Below are positions 1-6,065 of a stretch of 6,838 nucleotides of DNA, piece by piece. The notes below the pieces were generated by a model. The model was given only the letters and a program-made list of their open reading frames with translations. It had not been told where the DNA came from and did no database searches. Made by a program: the position numbers and the translations under genes. Origin of the DNA: Candidatus Latescibacterota bacterium (lineage in GTDB: Bacteria; Krumholzibacteriota; Krumholzibacteriia; Krumholzibacteriales; WJIX01); assembly GCA_030621255.1 (NCBI GenBank), contig JAUXHZ010000053.1, positions 1 through 6,838 on the forward strand, in the 5' to 3' direction. Each line of letters begins with the position of its first letter. The stretch's first letter is position 1.

Positions 1-86
1 GCCTTTGCTTCAAGCTTCTTAAGTGTCATATAGTTAGCTTCTCTAACCTTCTTTATTCTTTTGCCGACTCGGTTTGTTTCTACCAT
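1..86 (-). CDS. XRE-family HTH regulator, N-terminal fragment (cut by window edge)
   Basis: Only the first 28 or so codons are visible; the rest lies beyond position 1. The visible peptide contains VGKRIKKVREANYMTLKKLE, which lines up with IGQRLKKNRLAKDMTLKDVE at the start of the neighbouring HTH-cupin protein. It is therefore helix 1 and the start of helix 2 of an XRE/Cro-type DNA-binding domain. The ATG at 86 is preferred because it follows a purine-rich Shine-Dalgarno-like run (GGG four bases upstream, a second GGG ten bases upstream). An in-frame ATG at 107 would add seven Lys/Gly-rich residues but has no ribosome binding site before it. The gene starts 35 bp (or 14 bp) after the stop of the upstream regulator, so the two are very probably cotranscribed. 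Whether it also carries a cupin domain cannot be seen. Identification as XRE is fairly sure; its target is unknown. Confidence 0.72.
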   Translation of the reverse strand, partial: MVETNRVGKRIKKVREANYMTLKKLEAK

Positions 87-121
87 CTTTCCCTTTCCCT
101 TTGACATCAAGAATTAAACCA

Positions 122-682
122 TTACAGCGTATATGGCGGCGATGTTACCCAGACCGCACAACAAGTGACCCCACCAATATTTCTCATAGCATGCGGTCTA
201 TCGGCTCTATAATGAATGCTGTCACCTTCCTTTAGAATATACTGTTCGTCCCCGATTATTATTTCCATAACTCCTTTAGTGACAAAAGCAAATTCTTCTC
301 CTTCATGGGTGCTTTTTCCTTCAGGCCGTTTAATTCCAGGTTCTAGTTTTACTTCGAGAAAAGAAAATTTTGGATTGCTGATATCTTTTGTCAAAGAAGA
401 ATATGTTGCGCCCCAATCTTTGAACTGCATCGCTTTACGTTCATTCTTTCCTACAATTGACATTCGGGAAAGATATTTTTCTTTAATTAGACTTGCAGAC
501 TCTACTCCAATAGCCTCACAAATTCTGGACAAAGCCCCGATCGTAGGAGAGGTCATTCCCCGTTCAATTTCTGAAATATGAGTAGCCGAAACTCCCGCCT
601 TAGACTCAACATCTTTGAGAGTCATATCTTTCGCAAGCCTATTTTTTTTGAGCCGTTGCCCAATCATTTTGCCTCTATCCAT
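122..682 (-). CDS. XRE-family transcriptional regulator with C-terminal cupin domain
   Basis: Complete 186-residue protein of the common HTH-XRE plus cupin_2 architecture. Residues 7-66 form the helix-turn-helix domain, with the recognition-helix segment near 31-41 (VSATHISEIER) followed by the usual S-P-T-x-x-x-L helix. Residues 107-178 form a small double-stranded beta-helix cupin. Motif 1 is seen as HEGEEF (H126, E130) and G137; motif 2 as G153 through P163-H164 to N168. H126, E130 and H164 are candidate metal ligands. Family members usually act as cytoplasmic dimeric repressors or activators whose cupin senses a small molecule, and they control nearby metabolic or transport genes; the ligand here is unknown. 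The ATG at 682 has a strong ribosome binding site (GGGAAAGGG, 5-base spacer). The gene is the first of a two-regulator minus-strand operon and is divergent from the LPS operon. An inverted repeat in its own promoter suggests autoregulation (inference). Confidence 0.9.
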   Translation of the reverse strand: MDRGKMIGQRLKKNRLAKDMTLKDVESKAGVSATHISEIERGMTSPTIGALSRICEAIGVESASLIKEKYLSRMSIVGKNERKAMQFKDWGATYSSLTKDISNPKFSFLEVKLEPGIKRPEGKSTHEGEEFAFVTKGVMEIIIGDEQYILKEGDSIHYRADRPHAMRNIGGVTCCAVWVTSPPYTL

Positions 683-687
683 GCTAA

Positions 688-696
688 CCCTTTCCC
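688..696 (-). promoter_or_regulatory. Ribosome binding site of the HTH-cupin gene
   Basis: The minus strand reads GGGAAAGGG five bases before the ATG at 682. This supports 682 over the in-frame ATG at codon 6 as the start. Confidence 0.6.
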
Positions 697-717
697 GTCA
701 GATTTCAATAATTTTTA

Positions 718-741
718 CTAAATATGATATTTAATATTTAG
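718..741. promoter_or_regulatory. Candidate operator: perfect 8-bp inverted repeat
   Basis: The arms CTAAATAT (718-725) and ATATTTAG (734-741) are exact reverse complements separated by 8 bases. The spacer contains a further copy of the arm core (ATATTTA at 727-733), giving three related 7-mers. The site lies immediately downstream of a candidate -10 box for the HTH-cupin gene, where a repressor would block transcription start. Binding by the XRE protein is an inference. The AT-rich background makes chance dyads more likely, but 8 of 8 matching pairs with a GC base pair at the ends is better than expected for background. Confidence 0.45.
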
Positions 742-742
742 G

Positions 743-771
743 AATATAATGAAATAAAATTTACTAATCAA
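743..771 (-). promoter_or_regulatory. Candidate sigma-70-type promoter for the XRE regulator operon
   Basis: On the minus strand, TTGATT (766-771, 4 of 6 to the -35 consensus) and TATATT (743-748, 5 of 6 to the -10 consensus) are 17 bases apart. Transcription would start near 736, inside the inverted repeat at 718-741, leaving a leader of about 55 bases. A perfect TATAAT also occurs at 772-777 but has no acceptable -35 box. Assigned by eye in AT-rich DNA. Confidence 0.4.
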
Positions 772-781
772 ATTATAGGTA

Positions 782-793
782 AAAAGATCTTTT
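782..793. repeat. 12-bp perfect palindrome in the divergent intergenic region
   Basis: AAAAGATCTTTT is its own reverse complement. It lies between the two divergent promoters, upstream of both, so it could be a regulator site. It could also be chance in AT-rich DNA. No copy was noticed elsewhere in the window. Confidence 0.25.
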
Positions 794-841
794 AATTCCT
801 CATTTAACTCCCCCTCTCTCTCGAAATAATATAATAACATA

Positions 842-870
842 TAGACTTTTAATAGTTCTTCCTATATACT
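842..870 (+). promoter_or_regulatory. Candidate promoter of the LPS core operon
   Basis: TAGACT (842-847, 4 of 6 to TTGACA) and TATACT (865-870, 5 of 6 to TATAAT) are separated by exactly 17 bases. Transcription would start near 877, giving an untranslated leader of about 54 bases before the ATG at 931. It faces away from the regulator operon promoter, so the 683-930 gap is a divergent promoter region. The remaining bases of the gap show only AT-rich sequence and a short pyrimidine tract around 810-822. Confidence 0.45.
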
Positions 871-930
871 AATTTCGTTGTAATACAATAATCCCGCATT
901 TAAACAATTTCCCTGAGTTGATTGGACTAT

Positions 931-1974
931 ATGGACACCGGACTTTTAAAAATTCTTGTGATACGGTTCAGTTCACTTGGAGATATTATTTTGATGCTGC
1001 CCCTCTTGAACAGGCTTCGCGCCGGCTTTCCAAATAGCAGAATTGATCTCGCTACAAAAGAAAGATATAGCGGATTGTTTGAAGAAAACCGAAATATTAA
1101 CGGCATTTATACATTAGTGAGTGATCGGTTCATTGAACTTCTAAGGCTTCGAAAAAAAATCATAAAGAATAAATATGATATTATTCTGGATGCCCACAAT
1201 GTAATCAGGAGTAATTTTCTTTACCATACGATCAGCGCAAACAGAAAAATTCAGATTCGGAAAGACCAGATAAGAAAAGGGATGCTTATAAAATATAAGC
1301 AGAACTTCTACAAGGAGTATAAATCACAAAGGGAAAAATACCTTGAGTTAGCAGAGTTACTTGGAGTTTCATCCCTGAAAGATGAACATAGCAGGCTCCA
1401 TCTACCACTGAAAACTATCAAAAAAGCGGATATTCTAATCGAACTATCCAATTTTAAAGATAGAGAGCTAATTGCAGTCGCTCCCGGAGCAAGGTGGGAC
1501 ACAAAAAGATGGCCCGAAGAAAGATTCCGGGATCTTACAGCTGAGCTGGGAAAACGCAACTTTGCCATTGTACTGGTTGGAGGAGAAGAAGAAAAGTCAC
1601 TGGCCGGCAGAATTGAAGAAGCGGCTCAGTATCCCATAGTTAACACTGCAGGCAAACTTACAATATTGGAAACCGGAGCTGTTCTTAAAAAATGCCGTCT
1701 TCTCGTCACTAATGATTCAGCTCTGCTGCACCTTTCCGAACAGGTCGAAACTCCAGTAGCAGCCCTATTCGGCCCAACCGTAAAAGCATTCGGATACTAC
1801 CCCCGCATGAAAGAGAGCGCCGCTATTGAAGTTGAACTGGATTGCAGGCCATGCTCGAGAAGCGGATCATCCCTCTGTCCACTTGGTACAAAAGAATGTT
1901 TGACATCGATTGGAGTAGCAGAGGTTCTGAAAGCAATCGAATCGATACTCGGAGGAAACACAGGCAGCAGATGA
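931..1974 (+). CDS. Glycosyltransferase family 9 (ADP-heptose:LPS heptosyltransferase-like)
   Basis: A 347-residue GT-B fold enzyme of the WaaC/WaaF/RfaQ family, expected to transfer heptose from ADP-heptose onto the LPS inner core at the cytoplasmic face of the inner membrane. The N-terminal motif KILVIRFSSLGDIIL carries the conserved Asp (D18) that matches the family's proposed catalytic base. The nucleotide-binding half starts near residue 180, with GARWDTKRWPEERF (186-199, Lys192 as candidate phosphate ligand). It continues with TNDSALLHLSE (D262) and the TPVAALFGPT segment. A C-terminal cluster CX2C-X7-C-X6-C (C305, C308, C316, C323) resembles that seen in many family members. The ATG at 931 is preferred; an in-frame TTG at 922 would add three residues, and neither has a strong ribosome binding site. 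It is the first gene of an operon with waaA, which supports an LPS role. Whether it adds the first, second or a later heptose cannot be told. Confidence 0.9.
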   Translation: MDTGLLKILVIRFSSLGDIILMLPLLNRLRAGFPNSRIDLATKERYSGLFEENRNINGIYTLVSDRFIELLRLRKKIIKNKYDIILDAHNVIRSNFLYHTISANRKIQIRKDQIRKGMLIKYKQNFYKEYKSQREKYLELAELLGVSSLKDEHSRLHLPLKTIKKADILIELSNFKDRELIAVAPGARWDTKRWPEERFRDLTAELGKRNFAIVLVGGEEEKSLAGRIEEAAQYPIVNTAGKLTILETGAVLKKCRLLVTNDSALLHLSEQVETPVAALFGPTVKAFGYYPRMKESAAIEVELDCRPCSRSGSSLCPLGTKECLTSIGVAEVLKAIESILGGNTGSR

Positions 1975-1980
1975 TTTAAA

Positions 1981-1985
1981 AAGGA
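1981..1985 (+). promoter_or_regulatory. Ribosome binding site of waaA
   Basis: AAGGA lies eight bases before the ATG at 1994 and just after the stop of the glycosyltransferase gene. This supports translation from 1994 on a shared transcript. Confidence 0.6.
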
Positions 1986-1993
1986 ATTGTTTT

Positions 1994-3304
1994 ATGTTTC
2001 TGAGACAAAAAATATATACCATGCTCAGTTATATTGCCCCACCCCTTGTCAGAGTGGCGGGGATATTCAACGGCAAGATCGCTGAAGGAATTCATGCCCG
2101 CAAAGGAATAAAAAAAAGGTGGAAGGGGAAAAGCCGGAATTTGAACGGAGAAAAAAGGCTTATATGGTTTCATGTAGCTTCTGTCGGGGAATTTCTTCAG
2201 GCCAAACCGGTGATTTCTCTCCTTTCAGAGAAACTAAAACGATCGGTTGAAGTTGCGCTTACGTTCTATTCTCCATCAGGTATAAACCTCTACGACAAAT
2301 TCAGCCGTACAGAAGAAACAGAAATAATCAGCTTTGTTGATTATCTTCCACTCGATACTCCGCGAAACGCCCGATTCTGCCTTAAAACTTTAAAGCCCGA
2401 TATGGTAATCTATGTGCATTCCGACCTCTGGCCGAATCTAATCGTAGAAACTTCAAAGCTTCATATTCTACAAATCCTTATTTCCGGAACTCTCTCTTCA
2501 TCCTCAAAAAGGCTTTCAACCTTCGCTAAGAGTTTCTACGGACACCTTTACTCCCTTCTTGATTCTATAGCCGCAATCTCCGACGAAGACGCGGATAGAT
2601 TCAGGGAATACGGACAAAACAGTAATATATTTACAGCCGGAGATACAAGATTCGATCAGGTCTTGCAACGAACAAATAATTCAACCGCAAACCTGCCTGA
2701 TATACTTACCTCTGCCGCCGGCGATTTTGTTATTGCCGGCAGCACCTGGCCTGAAGATGAAAAACTGGTTATCCGCGGATTCAGCAAACTATCCAAAGAT
2801 CACCCGAACCTAAAATTAATATTAGTTCCTCATGAACCCACACTCAAACGCCTTGGCGAAATCAAGATAAGTCTCAAAGGGGAAAAACTTGACTTTCACC
2901 TTCTATCATCACTGTATAAGGCCGCTTCTATTACGAAACCGGTAATTGTCGCTGATGGAGTAGGCTATCTCGCCGAACTTTACCGCTTCGGTTTTGTTGC
3001 CTATATAGGAGGAAGTTTTACAACAGGTGTGCACAATGTAATGGAACCATCCGTTTTCTCTCTTCCGACTCTTTTCGGGCCCAGGATCAATAATTCACAT
3101 GAAGCCTTAGGGCTCATTTCCCTTGGAGCCGGAAAAATCGTCAGAACACCCAACGAGTTTTCTGACACCATCGCAAAATTTATCCAAAACCGGAAACTTC
3201 TAAACGAAACCGGAGAGAGCGCAGAGAATTTCATTAGAAGCAATAGTGGTGCATCGGAAAAATGTTTTCAATTAATTACTGAAAAACTTGACCGAATAAG
3301 ATAA
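1994..3304 (+). CDS. waaA: 3-deoxy-D-manno-octulosonic acid (Kdo) transferase
   Basis: A 436-residue GT30 glycosyltransferase, close to the usual length of about 420-430. It is expected to attach Kdo from CMP-Kdo to lipid A precursor at the inner membrane. The N-terminal hydrophobic stretch (about 8-26, IYTMLSYIAPPLVRVAGIF) matches the family's membrane-associated segment. Residues 58-66 (WFHVASVGE) hold the catalytic Glu (E66). Other family motifs in order: FYSPSG (91-96), DYLPLDTP (116-123), HSDLWPN (142-148), AGDTRFDQV (215-223), AGSTWPEDE (248-256), VPHEP (278-282), DGVGYLAELY (321-330), and YIGGSFTTGVHNVMEP (337-352) followed by LFGPRINN. The HSDLWPN motif differs from the classical ETELWPN. 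GDTRFD and GVHNVMEP resemble FCB-type rather than enterobacterial versions. The gene is 19 bp after the glycosyltransferase gene. Its stop is 4 bp from the end of the convergent protease gene, with no terminator hairpin seen between them. Confidence 0.93.
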   Translation: MFLRQKIYTMLSYIAPPLVRVAGIFNGKIAEGIHARKGIKKRWKGKSRNLNGEKRLIWFHVASVGEFLQAKPVISLLSEKLKRSVEVALTFYSPSGINLYDKFSRTEETEIISFVDYLPLDTPRNARFCLKTLKPDMVIYVHSDLWPNLIVETSKLHILQILISGTLSSSSKRLSTFAKSFYGHLYSLLDSIAAISDEDADRFREYGQNSNIFTAGDTRFDQVLQRTNNSTANLPDILTSAAGDFVIAGSTWPEDEKLVIRGFSKLSKDHPNLKLILVPHEPTLKRLGEIKISLKGEKLDFHLLSSLYKAASITKPVIVADGVGYLAELYRFGFVAYIGGSFTTGVHNVMEPSVFSLPTLFGPRINNSHEALGLISLGAGKIVRTPNEFSDTIAKFIQNRKLLNETGESAENFIRSNSGASEKCFQLITEKLDRIR

Positions 3305-3308
3305 ATCC

Positions 3309-5834
3309 TCACTTCATAAGTATCATTTTGGCCGTTCTTTCAAAATCTTCCGAGGCCATCCTGTAAAGATAAACACCTGATCCGACATTTCTCCCATTAA
3401 CATCGGTTCCATTCCAGGTAATTTCCGATTTTCCAGACTCAACCTCTTTATCTAGCAATACACGGACAAGCCGGCCTGTAACATCATATACTGAAATATT
3501 TACATTAGCCCTGCGTGGAATATAGAACCCTATTGTTGTAATAGGATTAAAAGGATTCGGGATATTTTGAGAGAGCACGAACCGTCCCGGATCCGGGTTG
3601 TCGGGGCCTTCCGTTATTAGATCTGTAGAAAAATCACCGTCTGAATCATCGTACTGCGCGAGACCGGCGGCATCTCTCGCGATAATTCTAATTCGCGACG
3701 AACTACTAACGCTGTCCGGAACCAACCAGACAAATAAACTGTCATTTGATTCCCCTGTAGCAATTGTATCGGGGAAACTTGCTCCGCTGTCCCTGGACAA
3801 AAGTATATCTATTGAAGTAACCGCGGTATTATCAGAGGCGTTCCACTCTATTTCACATTCCTGCCCGCATTGAAAGGTTTCACCGCCATTTGGAGCAAGG
3901 GCCTCTATCTGCGGCTGCTCAATATCGGGCCATGAGTCCACCAGCCATTCGAGGCTGCGCCTCACCACGGTATCACGCATCGCGGAAACATTAATAGCCT
4001 CAATTCCAAAAGCACAGTAAATCAAGTCGTACGCCCCATCATACTTTATAGCTCCCTCGATTCCCGGGTTATACTCAAAAACGGCACTTGCTCCACCCAG
4101 CGGATTAATCTCACTGGGCCAATCCTGATTGTTACTTCCATCCCCCCCTCCAATACTAAATATAAGTCCGCCGCCTACAGGCTCTCCGGGTATACCCCAT
4201 AGGCTTCTATATCCTGAATCATCCCCGATGTAATCAGCATGCAGATAATCATTATAAAAGGCAATTTCGCCGGGGTTTCCTTCATAATTTAAGTACCATC
4301 CTATATCCTGACCGGTTATCAGTAAATTCCCGCCGGACCCAAAAAATGACGTAATAGCGGTCATGTTTGAAGATTCAATATCACCCGCAACCCCGGTCAT
4401 CCATATTACAGCTGAATAGGCCGCCATAGCGGACCCGGTAATATATCCTCTTTTACTCTCTTCCCAAACTTCATAGAGATAACCGTTATTATCCAGAGTC
4501 TCCTCTATATAATTATTTAAACCTGCACCATCGTCATCATCTACAAGAAGAAGGGGACAATCCCCAACTGCCACTTCAAATGAATCAGATTCGCTGAACC
4601 CGCCATCGGCGGTAACATTAAGAACAAATGTGATAATTGTTCCCGGTTGAACAAATTCATTGACGGTTATTTCATAAGCGGGTGTCCCTATCGAATAATC
4701 CCCGGGGTCCATTGTACCATAACTTGAATTAGGCTGCGTTATATCAACGATACCGCTCGAAGTAGAAATATTCGCCTGAACATTCGCGCGCTGGGCCGCA
4801 AGAATATTACTAAATAGTGTAACAGGCATTTCTACACTCTCGCCGGGATCTACTCTTCCATCTCCATCACCCGTTGGATCATTAATTGAATACTGATCAA
4901 AAAACATTTCAGTCCCGGAGCTGTAAATAACACGCTGCGTCGCCGTTCCAACATTACATGAACCATACTTAATCCAGAAGAATCCTGATTCTCCCCAACC
5001 GGCCCCCCAGCTGTTCTTAATCAGCCATGCCCCTTCACTACTGCACATACTATCATCCCAGCCGATAATAACGACCCCATGATTTATAGGATCATCTCCC
5101 TCGTGCTCATAGCATCCCCCCCCATACGATTTAAAATCATCATATACAGTAAAGGTTGTAGCGACGGGAGAAATAAGCACCTGTTCTTTTATTGCCGCAA
5201 CACTGTTTTGAACATCTATCCAATCTCCCGCAGTAGCAACTTTCACGCATGACCCATCGGTGCATGGAACCGTATCATCAGCTTCATAAGGCATGCACGA
5301 TTCGAGTACAGCCCCGTTGCTTTTAATATAATCCCATGCCCATGAATACCACCCGCCTCCGCACCCCGTCCCCGGGGTAACGCATGAAAGTATCTGCTGT
5401 TCTGAAAGATCGTACTCCACAGATTCATTAATAGCGAGGACCGCCTCCAGAGCTCCGATTGCCGCAAAATCCCAGCAGCTTCCACACGCTCCCTGATTTT
5501 TTACAGGTGTTACAATACCGAAATCACGCCAATCATAGCTGGCAGGAAAAAGTGACGACTGTGGCATAACAAATTCTTTTTTAGGCTGACGGTCAATCCG
5601 TTTTTGTAATTCTTCCGGAATTCTGGCGCCAAGAAGTTTTTGAAACTCCTCTTCTGAAAGATCGGTCACCCATGTTCTTTTTGCCGTCCAATTATATCCC
5701 TTATCGCTAATGATGCGTTGAAGGGATTCGATTTCCGGATCATCTCCCGCTGAAGCAGTTCCAGTCACACTGACAAGCAAAATCCCTGTCAATATTACAG
5801 ATATTGTATATTTACACCATCTTTGCATTTTCAT
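3309..5834 (-). CDS. Secreted modular papain-family (C1) cysteine protease with FlgD-like/T9SS-like C-terminal domain
   Basis: 841 residues from the ATG at 5834. A Sec signal peptide (1-29) has basic residues, a hydrophobic core ISVILTGILLVSVTG, and a cut after ASA. Residues 30-98 look like a short propeptide (GYNWTAKRTWVTDLSEEEF). The C1 peptidase domain (about 99-307) has all expected catalytic residues: Gln114 and Cys120 in NQGACGSCW, His252 in NHGVVIIGWD, Asn274 in KNSWGAGWGE; GCGGGW is also present. Residues 317-425 look like a CARDB-type beta-sandwich that opens with an acidic GDGDGRVDPGE loop. Residues 427-635 form an alpha/beta module (LLLVDDDDGAGLNNY, then GGNLLITGQD) resembling a ThuA or class I amidotransferase-like fold; no function is claimed. 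Residues 640-740 look Ig-like (APNGGETF..). Residues 752-841 are a FlgD-like domain (NIPNPFNP, GRLVRVLLD, GVYLYRM), which in FCB bacteria goes with type IX export and surface attachment. An ATG at 5849 would add five residues but lacks a ribosome binding site. Probable role: cell-surface or extracellular proteolysis. Confidence 0.92.
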   Translation of the reverse strand: MKMQRWCKYTISVILTGILLVSVTGTASAGDDPEIESLQRIISDKGYNWTAKRTWVTDLSEEEFQKLLGARIPEELQKRIDRQPKKEFVMPQSSLFPASYDWRDFGIVTPVKNQGACGSCWDFAAIGALEAVLAINESVEYDLSEQQILSCVTPGTGCGGGWYSWAWDYIKSNGAVLESCMPYEADDTVPCTDGSCVKVATAGDWIDVQNSVAAIKEQVLISPVATTFTVYDDFKSYGGGCYEHEGDDPINHGVVIIGWDDSMCSSEGAWLIKNSWGAGWGESGFFWIKYGSCNVGTATQRVIYSSGTEMFFDQYSINDPTGDGDGRVDPGESVEMPVTLFSNILAAQRANVQANISTSSGIVDITQPNSSYGTMDPGDYSIGTPAYEITVNEFVQPGTIITFVLNVTADGGFSESDSFEVAVGDCPLLLVDDDDGAGLNNYIEETLDNNGYLYEVWEESKRGYITGSAMAAYSAVIWMTGVAGDIESSNMTAITSFFGSGGNLLITGQDIGWYLNYEGNPGEIAFYNDYLHADYIGDDSGYRSLWGIPGEPVGGGLIFSIGGGDGSNNQDWPSEINPLGGASAVFEYNPGIEGAIKYDGAYDLIYCAFGIEAINVSAMRDTVVRRSLEWLVDSWPDIEQPQIEALAPNGGETFQCGQECEIEWNASDNTAVTSIDILLSRDSGASFPDTIATGESNDSLFVWLVPDSVSSSSRIRIIARDAAGLAQYDDSDGDFSTDLITEGPDNPDPGRFVLSQNIPNPFNPITTIGFYIPRRANVNISVYDVTGRLVRVLLDKEVESGKSEITWNGTDVNGRNVGSGVYLYRMASEDFERTAKMILMK

Positions 5835-5844
5835 TCCGCCCCCT
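5835..5844 (-). promoter_or_regulatory. Start-deciding ribosome binding site of the C1 protease gene
   Basis: The minus strand reads AGGGGGCGGA directly before the ATG at 5834, placing AGG seven bases upstream. The earlier in-frame ATG at 5849 is preceded only by an A/T-rich stretch, and the motif would then fall inside the coding region. An ATG at 5828 (two codons further in) is also compatible with this site. Confidence 0.5.
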
Positions 5845-5891
5845 GTCATTTTATTTTAACTGTTTTTAATCTAAACTTTATATCTCTAACG

Positions 5892-5920
5892 ATTGTAACA
5901 TATTTGACAACCATTTTCCA
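5892..5920 (-). promoter_or_regulatory. Candidate extended -10 promoter of the C1 protease gene
   Basis: On the minus strand, TACAAT (5892-5897, 5 of 6) is preceded by TG at the extended -10 position. TGGAAA (5915-5920, 4 of 6 to TTGACA) lies 17 bases upstream. Transcription would start near 5885, giving a leader of about 50 bases. The promoter lies downstream of the terminator at 5974-6017, so the two protease genes are probably separate transcription units. Confidence 0.5.
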
Positions 5921-5946
5921 GTTCTCAGATTAAAATCCAGCGTTGT

Positions 5947-5973
5947 CACATAAGCATCAAACCACGCTTAGTG
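5947..5973. repeat. Imperfect inverted repeat upstream of the C1 protease promoter
   Basis: CAC-A-TAAGC (5947-5955) pairs with GCTTAGTG (5966-5973), eight base pairs with one bulged A and a 10-base loop. It sits between the preceding gene's terminator and the protease promoter, about 27 bp upstream of the -35 box. It could be a regulator site or a minor second hairpin. Confidence 0.25.
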
Positions 5974-6017
5974 AAAAAAAGGGGAGGATACAGAAATAAT
6001 TCTGTTTCCTCCCTTTT
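5974..6017 (-). terminator. Strong rho-independent terminator of the C39-like peptidase gene
   Basis: Read on the minus strand, the arms AAAAGGGAGGAAACAGAA and its partner (together about 18 bp with one mismatch and one bulge) enclose a 4-base loop. They are followed by CCCC and a run of seven T. The hairpin begins about 50 bases after the TAA at 6066-6068. On the plus strand the same stem is followed by TTTT, so some bidirectional activity is possible, but no plus-strand gene ends here. Confidence 0.88.
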
Positions 6018-6020
6018 CTC

Positions 6021-6046
6021 TTCCGGCATCAAGGAAAGATCCGGAA
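6021..6046. repeat. Short inverted repeat between stop codon and terminator
   Basis: TTCCGG (6021-6026) and CCGGAA (6041-6046) are perfect reverse complements with a 14-base loop. The repeat lies in the 3' untranslated part of the C39-like gene, just ahead of its terminator. It may form a second stem in the mRNA tail; no further role is visible. Confidence 0.3.
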
Positions 6047-6065
6047 TTTAAATTGCTACTGCGGC

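Noticed and set aside
216..581. 121-codon open frame on the plus strand
   Set aside because: It lies entirely opposite the HTH-cupin gene, has no recognisable domain or ribosome binding site, and reads as low-information antisense translation.
772..777. Perfect TATAAT on the minus strand as the main regulator promoter
   Set aside because: No -35-like sequence occurs at 16-18 bases; the promoter at 743-771 has better overall spacing and matches.
804..824. Pyrimidine-rich tract in the divergent intergenic region
   Set aside because: It is short and simple-sequence, has no paired arm for a hairpin, and no repeat copies; no function can be supported.
922..930. TTG start for the glycosyltransferase, three codons upstream
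   Set aside because: The ATG at 931 is the commoner codon and already leaves a normal family N-terminus; the TTG has no clearly better ribosome binding site.
5243..5485. 80-codon minus-strand frame inside the C1 protease gene
   Set aside because: It overlaps the catalytic Cys region of an intact protease in another frame and shows no domain; it is a shadow frame.
5814..5816. Cysteine in the N-terminus of the C1 protease as a lipoprotein lipidation site
   Set aside because: It lies before the hydrophobic core, not after it, and no lipobox precedes it; the signal peptide ends in a standard ASA site.
5940..5950. CRP-like half-site (TGTGA on the minus strand) upstream of the protease promoter
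   Set aside because: No matching TCACA half-site lies at the proper spacing, so a CRP-type operator is not supported.
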